NCBI GenBank assembly: GCA_050953445.1
Contig: JBMNMS010000001.1
Span: 930,001-994,000 of the forward strand
Direction of reading: 5' to 3'
Source: JBMNMS01 sp050953445
Lineage (GTDB): Bacteria; Bacillota; Clostridia; Peptostreptococcales; Anaerovoracaceae
Length of the DNA: 64,000 nt
The notes below the pieces were generated by a model. The model ran no database searches, was not told the origin of the DNA, and saw only the letters and a program-made list of their open reading frames with translations. A program made the translations under genes and the position numbers. This document shows positions 8,518-19,000 of the stretch, piece by piece; within the stretch, counting starts at the first letter, position 1, and each line of letters starts with the position of its first letter.

Positions 8518-9996
8518 ATGAGGCCGAAGGCGGTAAAAAGAATTGCGGCAGCGATTGCCATTGTAGTGTCCGTTGCTATGCTTGTCACCTCTTTTTCTTT
8601 CATTTACTATATTGGCAGCGATAGCGGAGTGGTTTACGGGGCGGTTCCCCAGCAGCAGGGACAGGGTGAAGCCGGAAAGAGCGATTTTGTCAGTGGCGAG
8701 CTGGATTTCATGAAGTTGGTGATAGACGCTCTACAGGAGTATTACAAGGATGAGATAGATCCAAAGGATCTGGTAGAAGGCGCATATCAGGGGATTTTCG
8801 ACAGGCTTGATCCATATAGCATTTACTACAACACAGAGGAGGAACGGAAACGTTTCGAAGATGAGGTGGAGGGTGTGTATGATGGAATCGGCATCAATAT
8901 GGAAATGGTGGATGGAAGCTGTCAAATCGTAACTCCCCTTGCAGGTAGTCCCGCAGAACGAGTGGGGCTTCTTTCCGGAGATATAATAAAGATGGTGGAT
9001 GGAAATAGCGTTTCGGGGCTTGCGCTATCTGAAATATCTACGCGGATCAGAGGACCCGTAGGCACATCGGTAACCCTTGTGGTGGAGCGGAATGGAAAGG
9101 AAATTTCCTTCACACTGATAAGGGAAAAGATTAAGACTCTATCCGTAGAGTACAGATTGATAGAAGGAACCACCATAGGCTACATCCAAATAGCCAGGTT
9201 TGACAGCGGGACTGATAAGGAGTTCAGAAATGCGAAGATCATGCTTATGGGTGAAGGGGCCAAGTCCTTTATAGTGGATGTGCGAAATAATCCGGGGGGG
9301 CTTGTAAATGCTGCGGCCAATATAGCTTCCCAATGGATGCCCAAGGGGGCCATAAGCCATTTCGAAAGGCAGGGTAAGATTATTGACACTTTGAAGGCAG
9401 AAGGTCCGGGAGATCCGGGGGCTCCCCTTATATTACTTGTCAATGAAGGGAGTGCAAGTGCTTCTGAAATATTGGCCGGTGCATGGCAGGATAGCAAAAC
9501 GGCCAAAGTGGTGGGAACTACTACATATGGTAAAGGGGTTGCCCAGACGATATTTAATTTGAAAAACGGACATTCCATGAAGCTGTCAATATATTATTTC
9601 TTGACACCGGATAAAAAGGTAATAGATAAGAAAGGAATTACACCGGATTATTATGTTTCAAATAGAGTTGGCGGGGATCCGGAGATGTTACAAGAATATA
9701 TTAAATTTGTGCCCATGTCTGATTCGTTAAAACCGAAGTTAGGCGACAGAGGGCTCAACGTATTTGGTGCTCAGCAACGCCTTAATATGTTAGGGCATAA
9801 GGTAAAGATAAGCGGAACAATGGACTTGGAAACATGGGAAGCCATAAAGGAATTTCAAAAGGAAAGGGGCTTGCATCCCTATGGCGTGTTGGATTACACT
9901 ACCAGGGATTCTTTGGAGAAATCCGCCAGCGATCTTGCTTCCGGGATATCCTCCGAGGACTTACAGCTTAAAAAGGCAATTGAATTATTAAAATGA
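8518..9996 (+). CDS. ctpA: C-terminal processing protease, S41 family, with PDZ and peptidoglycan-binding domains
   Basis: A serine protease of the CtpA/CtpB type, anchored by an N-terminal membrane segment (about residues 8-32) with its catalytic part outside the cytoplasm. A PDZ domain at about 95-180 (GIGINMEMVDG, then AGSPAERVGLLSGDIIKMVDG) precedes the S41 core, with the serine motif GSASASE (about 311-317) and Lys339 in TTYGKGVAQ forming the Ser/Lys dyad. A C-terminal peptidoglycan-binding domain (about 403-475, GLNVFGAQQRLNMLG) suggests wall localisation. The ATG at 8518 follows GGGAGG and is preferred over an upstream ATG at 8485. In spore formers such proteases can process signalling proteins, but the substrate is unknown here. 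Confidence 0.93.
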   Translation: MRPKAVKRIAAAIAIVVSVAMLVTSFSFIYYIGSDSGVVYGAVPQQQGQGEAGKSDFVSGELDFMKLVIDALQEYYKDEIDPKDLVEGAYQGIFDRLDPYSIYYNTEEERKRFEDEVEGVYDGIGINMEMVDGSCQIVTPLAGSPAERVGLLSGDIIKMVDGNSVSGLALSEISTRIRGPVGTSVTLVVERNGKEISFTLIREKIKTLSVEYRLIEGTTIGYIQIARFDSGTDKEFRNAKIMLMGEGAKSFIVDVRNNPGGLVNAAANIASQWMPKGAISHFERQGKIIDTLKAEGPGDPGAPLILLVNEGSASASEILAGAWQDSKTAKVVGTTTYGKGVAQTIFNLKNGHSMKLSIYYFLTPDKKVIDKKGITPDYYVSNRVGGDPEMLQEYIKFVPMSDSLKPKLGDRGLNVFGAQQRLNMLGHKVKISGTMDLETWEAIKEFQKERGLHPYGVLDYTTRDSLEKSASDLASGISSEDLQLKKAIELLK

Positions 9997-10014
9997 CATC
10001 AGTGGGATTAAAAT

Positions 10015-10037
10015 AACCCGGGCTTGCCCCGGGTTTT
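10015..10037. terminator. Bidirectional terminator between convergent genes
   Basis: An eight-pair stem AACCCGGG/CCCGGGTT (10015-10022 and 10028-10035) closes a five-base loop, with T residues on the plus side and A residues on the other. It lies between the protease gene and the convergent DUF1846 gene, so it can end both transcripts. Confidence 0.85.
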
Positions 10038-10080
10038 AAATTTGCAATATGAAGCAGAAATGATATGGAGTACAAAACCA

Positions 10081-11607
10081 TCAGTTAAAATACAGGTTGC
10101 TGGTAAGATATACCGGGTCACAGGTGGCATCGATGCCTAAATCTCTGAGGGTTTGGTCATCCCGGTTACTCAATATGGCGGTGCAGTGGGCATGACAGCC
10201 GTTGAGCAAAAGCAGCTTTTCAACGGCTACCTGGGCCATTGGATTTGTTGCGGCAGAGATGGTAAGTGCGGTAAGAATCTCCTCGCAATTCAGGGAGGAC
10301 TTTTCGTTACGCAGTATGTCTGTTCTAAGATGCTGGATGGTTTGCAACACATGGGGTGAAATCAGGTGCATCTCATCCCCGATGTTGGAAAGATGTTTAA
10401 TGGCATTCAGTACCGCAGCAGCCGATGCCACCATCCTTCGGGAGCTCCTGCCTGTGACGATTGTGCCATCATGAAGCTGTATTGCCATCACTATCACGTT
10501 CTCATAACGGGGGCTTTCCGCCTGCTTTTGTTCTACATATTGGCGGGCAGGCAGTACCACAGCTCTATCTTCGGCCTTTAGCCCCAGATCGTCCATGAGG
10601 AGCTTAGCCTTCTCTACCGCATCTTCATTTATGATACCTTTTTTATAATCGCATAAGGATATAAGATAACGTCGAATTATCTCCTGACCTGCCGCTTTTC
10701 GGCAGATTTCATCATCGGTTATGGAAAAGGCTACCCGATTGACACCCATATCCGTAGGGGATTTATATTCCGCCTCCTCCCCGGTAATTTTTTCAATAAT
10801 CCTTTTAACCAGTGGAAAGGCCTCCATATCCCTATTGTAGTTTATAGCCATTTCACCATAGGCTTCCAAATGGAAGGAGTCTATTACATTGGAGTCCCTT
10901 AGGTCTATCGTTGCCGATTCGTAGGCCATATTGACAGGATGTTTCAGGGGCAGATTCCATATGGGAAAGGTCTCAAATTTCGCATATCTAACCCTGTGGC
11001 CAAGCTTGTGTTCGTGATAAAGCTGAGAAAGGCATGTGGCTAACTTGCCGCTTCCCGGGCCTGGGCCGCTTACCACAACAAGAGGTTTGGTAACTTCAAT
11101 ATATGGGTTAGCTCCGTAGCCCTCCTCACTGACAATAGTGTCCACATCGGTAGGGTAACCCTTTGTAAAATGATGCTTATAGGTGGTTATGCCACGCCTG
11201 TTTAACTTATTTATAAACATATTTACAGCGGGGGAATCATCATAGCGAGTTACCACCACACTGTTTATGGCCAGATTGTATGTTCTAAAGGTATCGATAA
11301 GCCTGAGTACCTCCAAATCATAGGTGATTCCAAAATCTTGCCTGGTTTTGTTGGTGGTTATATCGTTTGAATAAATGCAGATAACTATCTCCACCTTATC
11401 TTTCATTCTTTCAAGAAGTTTAATCTTGGCATTCTCATCAAAGCCGGGCAAAACCCTCATGGCATGCTTATCGTGTACAAGTTTGCCGCCAAATTCAAGA
11501 TAAAGTCGTTCATTGTCCCCGTTACCAATACGCTCCAAAATATAGCGTGACTGCTCCTCTATGTACTTTTCCGCATCAAATCCCAACTTCGAATTGAAAC
11601 CTTCCAT
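10081..11607 (-). CDS. DUF1846 family protein (UPF0371)
   Basis: A 508-residue cytosolic protein that matches DUF1846/UPF0371 along its length (starting EKYIEEQSRYILERIG, with LEFGGKLVHDKHAMRVLPGF near residue 40-57). It contains a glycine-rich, P-loop-like GPGPGSGK at 181-188, which suggests nucleotide binding, and the family's C-terminal HCTAILSNRDDQTLRDLGI. The family is widespread in Firmicutes, but its biochemical role is not settled to my knowledge. AGAAAGGG lies upstream of the ATG at 11607. It stands alone, convergent with the protease gene and divergent from the surface module at 11.8 kb. Confidence 0.9.
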   Translation of the reverse strand: MEGFNSKLGFDAEKYIEEQSRYILERIGNGDNERLYLEFGGKLVHDKHAMRVLPGFDENAKIKLLERMKDKVEIVICIYSNDITTNKTRQDFGITYDLEVLRLIDTFRTYNLAINSVVVTRYDDSPAVNMFINKLNRRGITTYKHHFTKGYPTDVDTIVSEEGYGANPYIEVTKPLVVVSGPGPGSGKLATCLSQLYHEHKLGHRVRYAKFETFPIWNLPLKHPVNMAYESATIDLRDSNVIDSFHLEAYGEMAINYNRDMEAFPLVKRIIEKITGEEAEYKSPTDMGVNRVAFSITDDEICRKAAGQEIIRRYLISLCDYKKGIINEDAVEKAKLLMDDLGLKAEDRAVVLPARQYVEQKQAESPRYENVIVMAIQLHDGTIVTGRSSRRMVASAAAVLNAIKHLSNIGDEMHLISPHVLQTIQHLRTDILRNEKSSLNCEEILTALTISAATNPMAQVAVEKLLLLNGCHAHCTAILSNRDDQTLRDLGIDATCDPVYLTSNLYFN

Positions 11608-11708
11608 GATATTCCCTTTCTAAAATGTCATCGCAAAAATATTGACTAAATTCCCACAAAACAAAGCTAATTATACCAGCTTTAAAAGGGGTTTACAAGG
11701 GGAGTGTG

Positions 11709-11743
11709 ATAGGGGGAAGGTGAGAGCGTACCCGTTCCCCTAT
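11709..11743. other. GC-rich inverted repeat upstream of the SLH module promoter
   Basis: ATAGGGGGAAGGT pairs with ACCCGTTCCCCTAT (11709-11721 with 11730-11743, one bulged G and a small internal loop), followed five bases later by five T residues. No plus-strand gene precedes it, so it does not act as an obvious terminator. It may be an operator, or it may insulate the promoter at 11760 from read-through. Confidence 0.4.
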
Positions 11744-11759
11744 TGCATTTTTGCTATTA

Positions 11760-11797
11760 TTGACAAGTGTAAGATATATGTTAAAATTACATATAAT
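11760..11797 (+). promoter_or_regulatory. Candidate vegetative promoter for the SLH/giant-protein/holin module
   Basis: TTGACA (11760-11765) is followed after 16 bases by TAAAAT (11782-11787). A perfect TATAAT lies ten bases later (11792-11797) with no good -35 of its own. The first pair looks like a housekeeping sigma promoter, with initiation near 11794 and a leader of about 40 nt to the ATG at 11837. Confidence 0.55.
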
Positions 11798-11836
11798 GGG
11801 AATGGCTGGAGGGGGATGTTCGGAATAGGAGAGGTT

Positions 11837-13078
11837 ATGAAAAAAAGAATATGGGTGATTGTCATGCTGGTTGGATTGATTGCCGGTGCTGCTACCATTA
11901 GCGGATTTGGCAATGTGGAGTTTAATGATTTGGACAAGAAGCACTGGGCTTACCCGGAAGTGAATACTCTAATAAAGAAAAAGGTTGTAAGCGGTTACCC
12001 GGATGGAAGTTTTCGGCCTGAGCAAAAAGTCACCTATGGGGAGTTTATAAAAATGGCGGTTACCGGGGTGGCGGGGGGCGAACCTGCCCATGAGGGAGGA
12101 CATTGGGCAAATACCTTCCATGCATTTGCTGTTGAAAATCAGTGGTTTTCAGCATGGGATATAGATAAAGCTGTTTTAGATAGGCCAATACCAAGGGCAT
12201 ATATGGCTCTCATAGCACATGGGATAATGGAAAAGGCCTATGAAAAGGGGTGTGGTAGGGAAAGGCAACTACCTAAAAACTATTCTGAAATAATGGATTC
12301 CATTAAGGATGTTGATGCAACGACACCTTATGAATATGCTATCGTATCCGCATATAGCCAAGGCATTTTGACCGGCTATCCTAACAAAACATTCAGGCCG
12401 GAAGAAACCTTGACGAGGGCTGAAAGTGCGGCAGTCATAGGAAGGCTTATAGAAAGTTGCAAGAATCCCCTGGAAGGTGTAGAGATAGAGAAAGATGGCA
12501 GTAGAGAGGCCGCAGAGGACAGTGGCAGCGGATTATCAAATGGAATACAGGCTCAAAACAATTCAACAGATGAAGGGATGGAAACCTTCATAGAAAAGTT
12601 AATCATAGCATATCCCGACGAAGTGTGGGAAATGTTCGATGATAATCCCAATCATAAGGGCCCTTATTATATCGGCTTCAAGGCAGGGGATACCTATAGG
12701 GTGGAGGAGGATGGGGGAATCTCCATAATTTACAATTATCCATACTCCTATAACGATAGGTTCAATACGGTCTATGGCCTCGGTATTCTCAAAAATCCTG
12801 ATACGGAAAAGGAAAAGGTTCGCATCCGCACAGCCTTGTCTCTTTTGATTCCTGATGAAGCCGAAAGGGTCTACGTCACCTTTCTAAAAGCGGCGCAGAA
12901 AAACTACCAAAAGAATGAGCACTATATGCGGAAAGAATATTTTGGAGGCAGCCCGGTAATGATGGATGCAGGGGGTGGAATGGTAAACATCTGTATTTGG
13001 CCGGCGGGTAGCGAAAGTAACAGCAGGTCGTGGGATGTGGCTCCAGGGGAGGTGAAGGAGGATTACTATAATGAATAG
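11837..13078 (+). CDS. SLH-domain surface protein (anchor candidate)
   Basis: A 413-residue exported protein with an N-terminal signal peptide (KKRIWVIVMLVGLIAGAATISG) and SLH repeats: a full one at about 30-78 (DKKHWAYPEVN, GYPDGSFRPEQ), a divergent one around 90-140, and another at about 170-215 (GYPNKTFRPEETLTRAESAAV). SLH domains bind pyruvylated wall polymers. The C-terminal 140 residues resemble the C-terminal part of the SLH protein at 43.6 kb. The ATG at 11837 has AGGAGAGG and a signal peptide directly after it; an upstream in-frame ATG at 11642 would put 65 implausible residues before the signal. Its last eight bases overlap the start of the 2112-residue gene, implying translational coupling, so it could anchor that partner. 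Confidence 0.88.
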   Translation: MKKRIWVIVMLVGLIAGAATISGFGNVEFNDLDKKHWAYPEVNTLIKKKVVSGYPDGSFRPEQKVTYGEFIKMAVTGVAGGEPAHEGGHWANTFHAFAVENQWFSAWDIDKAVLDRPIPRAYMALIAHGIMEKAYEKGCGRERQLPKNYSEIMDSIKDVDATTPYEYAIVSAYSQGILTGYPNKTFRPEETLTRAESAAVIGRLIESCKNPLEGVEIEKDGSREAAEDSGSGLSNGIQAQNNSTDEGMETFIEKLIIAYPDEVWEMFDDNPNHKGPYYIGFKAGDTYRVEEDGGISIIYNYPYSYNDRFNTVYGLGILKNPDTEKEKVRIRTALSLLIPDEAERVYVTFLKAAQKNYQKNEHYMRKEYFGGSPVMMDAGGGMVNICIWPAGSESNSRSWDVAPGEVKEDYYNE

Positions 13079-16000
13079 AAAAATCTCCTTTATCCTGATC
13101 TTTACCCTGTTCATTACAGGTATTCTGTTTATGTACCAGCAGGAGTATATTTATGCCGGCAGCAGGCAGATATTGAAGGGTGCAGAAGCTATGGAAGCAG
13201 CCAATTTGATAGAGGATGGTGAAGTTAGAGCCAAACTTATCAAGGCCATAGGGGATGGGGCCTCCGTAACATTTACTTTTAATGATAGCGGCGATGTAAT
13301 AGAATATATCGCCGTTGTACCGGAGAGAAAAATAGCCGGTGAGAGGAAATATTGGAGGGATATGACCGAGGGAGACAAAAAGGCTGCCCTTTTACTTCTA
13401 AAATCCCCTGGAAGCAAACCCTACGTACCATTTGTTATAAGTGTTGGTGGCACGTCTCATAGCCTAAACGAAACATTTTGGTATTCCAAGGGGATCATAG
13501 TTTATGGAAAGCCCTTTGGGGGAACCTCTCCGTCAGGCCCAAGATATTATGGTTACGATATAAACGGGGGATATTATGCCAACGATGATTTTCCCAGGGA
13601 CTCGGATTCAGGGAGACAGCCCTGGGAAAAGAAATGGTGGACCACTGCTGAAATAAGGCAAAGTGTGGAAGCTAAAAATCTAATAGGATCCCATGCACTG
13701 GCCGACGCATTTTCTTATGGAGATAAATATAGGACGGCAAAGGACTTTCTTAATGCAAACCCTTCATGGCGTAATCACGGCCTTGATGAAGCCTATATAC
13801 TATCCCACTTCATGTTTAATTCCGTCTTAAACGATAGCGGGCTTACGGGAGGTCAGTTTATTGGGGTGCAAAAAAATGCAGGGAAGCTTTGGTATCAAAC
13901 CTTCAGTATCAGCGGTGCTGTTCAAATGTTCAACATTACGCCGGAAGAAGTTATCCGGGGTGAAATCATAGTATGGCAGGATCCTGAGAAAGGATTGACC
14001 GATCCGGAGCCGGATCCGGAACCTGGAACTCCTATGGAAGAAGGAAAGGATGTGGAGGGAACACCTATCCTATCCCTCCCCCCATTTACGTATGAAGGTC
14101 ATCCCGTACCGGCGAAGGATAACAGCATTTATACGGTGGACGGTGAAACCTGGTCTGCATATAGAACTATGAAGGAGGGGCTTGCCACCAATCGCTTTGC
14201 CATCATGGAAAGCGGGGCCGGGAAAATAACGAAAACCACCTCAACTGAAGCCATCGCATCTTTTCATAAGGAGGGAAGCTATAATGTAAGGCTTAGGATA
14301 GCACCAAAGGATAAGGCTTATCTTTATGATATGAAATCCATAATAGTAGGAAAAACACCGACAATAATCCATAGCCTTACGGGGACGAAAAAAGAAAACA
14401 GGAAGCAGACCATCAATATTTCGGTGGCCACCCACCCTGATTTTCCCTTAGAAGAAATGTGGGTAGAGATTGAAAATCCGGATAGGGGGGAAAAGGTAAA
14501 GTTAAACCATAAACCTTTCAATCCGGAGGATAATGTGAAAAAAAACAGTGAAACAATAAAGACGAGGGCAATAGAACCTTTGGAATCCGATGAGTATTTT
14601 ACCAATTGCAAGTTAGATTTTCTGACAAAAAACAATACCTGGGAGAATCTTCGCTATACCGTTTACGTAAGGGATAGCAGGGGGGAGACGGACCAGGTAA
14701 TGGAGGATTTCGAAGTAGCTCCTGATTTGCCGCCTTCCGCAGCCATTGACATTGAGAAAACATTAATAAGGGAAGAAGGTAAAAATATTACCATGGTTGA
14801 GGCGGGGGATATTAGTACAGCCGATGGTGATCAGCTTGAACGTAAATGGTCTGTTCATCTTCCACCTGCCGGAACATTGCCGGAGGAAATGGAGGATGGG
14901 GAACCAACCTTTATTAACATAGAGGAGGTTGACGGTTTTCAGGATCTTTCCATGGAAAAGGGCAGATGTCAGTTGGTGGGGTTTCACAAGGAAGGGGTAG
15001 GAGCCTTTGCTGTAAAGCTAAAAGTAAAGGACATATGGATTGAGGAGACCCTTGAAGAATACATAGATGAAGAGGACTTCCTCACGGATTCCATTACAAT
15101 CCAATCGCAGATAGTAAATACGGCACCAAGGGTTAGTGTAAGGCCCATAGCCTCTCAGAAGGCGGAAATCCTCATGTTGGCGGCAACGGATGAGGATTAT
15201 GAGGCATCGAAGGAAGCTGCATCGGCTTTAAAGCCTTTTCTTTTGGAAAATGCTGTGGATGGAAATATAAAAGTAAAGAGGATTGCACCGGAAGTTTCAA
15301 ATATCCAAACCGGAGCGAATCAGACTCCTGAGGCAGTAGCTACAATCAAAGAGCCATTCGGCTTTGAGGGGTCATGGTCCTTTTTAGGGGGAGGTTGTTT
15401 TGCTGCGGATGATCACCGGATATATACGGTTCAGGCAACATGGCCGAAAACAGGCTTGTTTGACTATCCCGAAAGCCCATATATAATAACGGCCTATGAG
15501 GGAGCTACGGGAGAGGTGGCCTGGTCTTTTACGATTACAGACAGCCTTATGCCGGTGAGCTACCAAGGAGGCTGGGACGATGATGCGAGCCGTCTTAGCG
15601 TAGACGATGAGGGGGAATATCTCTTTTTTAGAAACGGATTTGGAAAAACATTACTCCTTTCAGCTTCCAACGGAGCCTATCAAACCATCATGGATTTTGA
15701 GGCAGGTATATATAATTATTCGGTGAAGGATGCCATATATAGTTTTAAGGATGATGGCATCTATCGAATAAGCACAAGGGGGCAGGGAATACGGAAGGTT
15801 TTCAGCGGGGATATAAGCGGTGATAATGCTTTCATGCATGGAGGAAGGATTCATTTTTTGATTAAAAAAGAGGGCGGCCTTTATAGGGGATTGCTGGATA
15901 CGGTTACGGAAAAGGTTAAAGTAGAAAGATTGACAGGTGAGGTACCTGACAATTTCTATACCGTAAAATATACCCTTTTAGGGGTGGACAGAGACAGGAA

Positions 16001-19000
16001 GATGATGGTTCACAAATACCTGGAAAAGCCTACAGGAGATTATGAAAAATCCACTGAGGTATCGGTATTGGTGTTTGGGGGTGATAATGCCCTTATTAGA
16101 AGTGTGGGGGAAAAGACTTTCGACTCGTTTAGCAATAGCAAGCCCGATGTTTGGAAGCCCATTTATGATGATAGGGGGGTTGCAAATTATGTGGCATATG
16201 TCAGGACTCATGACACCAAAAGTAGTTGTCAGGACTTCATAGACATCTTTCATGCCTTGGATACATCCGGAAGCAGGGATAGAGGCCATCATATAATTTC
16301 GAAGGATGATTATCATAAGACAAACAATAGAATCATTTTTACCAGACAGTTTGGTGATTTAGTACATGTTTGCACCGGAGCAATTTGGACATATGTGTAT
16401 GAAGGAGGCTACGGATATTATAGGGAAAAGACAAATACTTTTACCTTAGATACGGTTTCGGGAGAGCTAACACGGACAATCTCCGGACTTGGATTTGGTA
16501 ATGATGGGGAATATGGCAGGACTTCTTCCAATTATGCAGCCATTCATACTGACGACAATGCTACCGCACAGATAAACGGAAGCAAAACAGTTATTTTGAA
16601 ATGGAAGCAAAATGGGGATCAGATACTTTCAAGATACATAGATAAATATTGCAGCGGTGAGGGGGATAAGAGATTTGTTGCAATTTGGGATGATAATAAT
16701 AAGCTGACGGAAGGGCCCCTTACGGCAGGAGCGTTGAGTGCAGGGAAGGTTCATGCCATATGGCAGCCGGAGCAAGCCTTATCGGAAACCATAGTGGAGC
16801 AGAAGTTTTCTGAAAATGTCCTAACTGTCAAGGCGGAAAATGAAGGGGAGGGGGGCAGTTTTTATCGGGACTTTGTGATAGAGTCGGGTAAGGAATATTT
16901 TTATGAATACGATTGGAAAAGAAAAGAGGATGGGGGTAAAAGCGAAAACCTTTATTTAAACATGGAAACTAAGCCCTTGATTAAGCAGGTTTTAAACAGC
17001 GATGATTTGGGGGAGGAGAAGTACTATGTTGCCGAAGCTATAATGGAGAATTTTGATGGTGCTGCCACAGATCCCTTCTTTCAATTAAATCCTTCCAAAG
17101 TCAAAAAGGGCAGATATTGGGCATCATATCCCGGCGCAAAGGGAGGAACAAAGAACGAGAGAAGGGCGGATACCGATGTCATTAAATTTACAATTCCGAA
17201 AGGAAAGAAGGCCATACTCAGCTTCGATTATGATATGAAGCTTTACGGCGGATGGAAAGATCAGTGGACTAACAACTATTTAGAGCTAAATGGTAAGCAT
17301 TGGAGCATATATCAAAACTCCGATAGAATGAAGGGGACTTATACCTTTGATGGGTTTTTGCCGGAGGGGGAAAATGAACTGTCATTTAGGTGTGCCTATT
17401 ATGGCAATAAAAGCACATCACCCTACTTGATTATAGATAATTTGACAGTAAGTTATTTGGATAGGGAGGAAGCTCATGAGCCTGATGAGGCGGAGACGGT
17501 TCACAGCCCGGGCCAGGGGGGATGGATGAAGGCGCAGGGCAGTTTTTCTGCTCCAAAGGCGGTTCATCTTTACCAATCCATGCCGGCGATTAGTTTTAAG
17601 GGAACATTTGACCAGGCAAAACAGCAAGGCTATATTGTGAGGACCGAACCTAACCATCCCCCAGGTGTAGACCCTTATCTCTATAAAATAAGGATTCCGG
17701 AAGGAAAAATTGCAGCCCGCACAGGGCTTATGACCTCACTTTGGAGCAGATATGCTGGCTATAGTCCCTATTTTGCCTATGGAGACTATACCTGGACCCT
17801 TTATAATCCTCGTGATAGCAGCATTAATTCAAGCGTTGCATACAACATATCCCCACGCTACTCCGGAGGAAGTAACATATCAAGTCTTTTTGATCTATGG
17901 CTTCCCATGAACCTTTCGGGGGAGCAAAGGGTAAGGGGTAAGTTTCACAAAACATCCCGTGAAACTAATTCAAGAGTCGATGTTACCGGGATGGAGCTTC
18001 TTTTGGTGGATGAGCCTAATGAGCTTTTAGATGAGGACAGGTATTTCATCGATGATGAAGGGGTGCTTTATCTGGAAAGCAGCAGGTATTCGGGGAAGAC
18101 AAGGCTTACCTTCAATATCCCGGAGGGTGAGGACCTTTACTATATTAAAAATTTCAGGATTTATACCTGGGTAGGGGGCATAAAAGCCTATGTATATGCG
18201 GAGGAGTTTTCAGATGAAAGCTCTTTGCGCCTGTGGGAGAGCGAGAAGGTATCCGCTTCAGTGGTGAGCAAATCCCCTGCACATTCCGGAGAAAGGCAGG
18301 GTATGGTTTACAGGAAAGGAGAATTGGTCTCCTATGATATAAACTATTATGACTATGAAAGTGATCCCTCGAAAAGGTCTTATTGGAAATACACACATAC
18401 CCCTTATAATGACGGGCCTCATCCCCAGGCGGCGGTCATTGCAGATGGGGAGGGAAATGTGGAGGAGCTGAGAGGAACCGTTTTATCCGCCCCCATAGAT
18501 AGATTTGATATAGACGGAAAATATGTTTTAGAGCACTGGCAGGAGGACAATACGAACAGACAAGGGGAAGGTTTTCCATCCTATGACAAGTGTTCCAATG
18601 TGGAAACCCTTACCTTTTATGTGGAAGGTGCATCTGCCGCCCCCAGGATAACATATATAAAAACTCAACCATCCCCTGTCAAGGAAGGGGGTGCATATAG
18701 CATTATAGTTGGAGTAGATGATGATGAAAAGGATGTGCTTCGCCTGGATACGGAGCTATATCTGGGAAACAAAAGAATACAAAATCATACACAGAGGGAG
18801 ATAAAGGCTGTTAATGGTCTATATCCTCAGATTAGGATTCCGGCATCACAGCCTGCTCGTTTGGGAACCTACGAGGTTGTCTGTACGGTTCGGGATCATA
18901 CGGGGGCAGGCCTGGGGTCTTTAAGGTTCACAGTGATATCTGAGGGGAAGATTGCAGGCATGGTCAATCACACCGATGAATGGGATGGAAATAGGAAGAA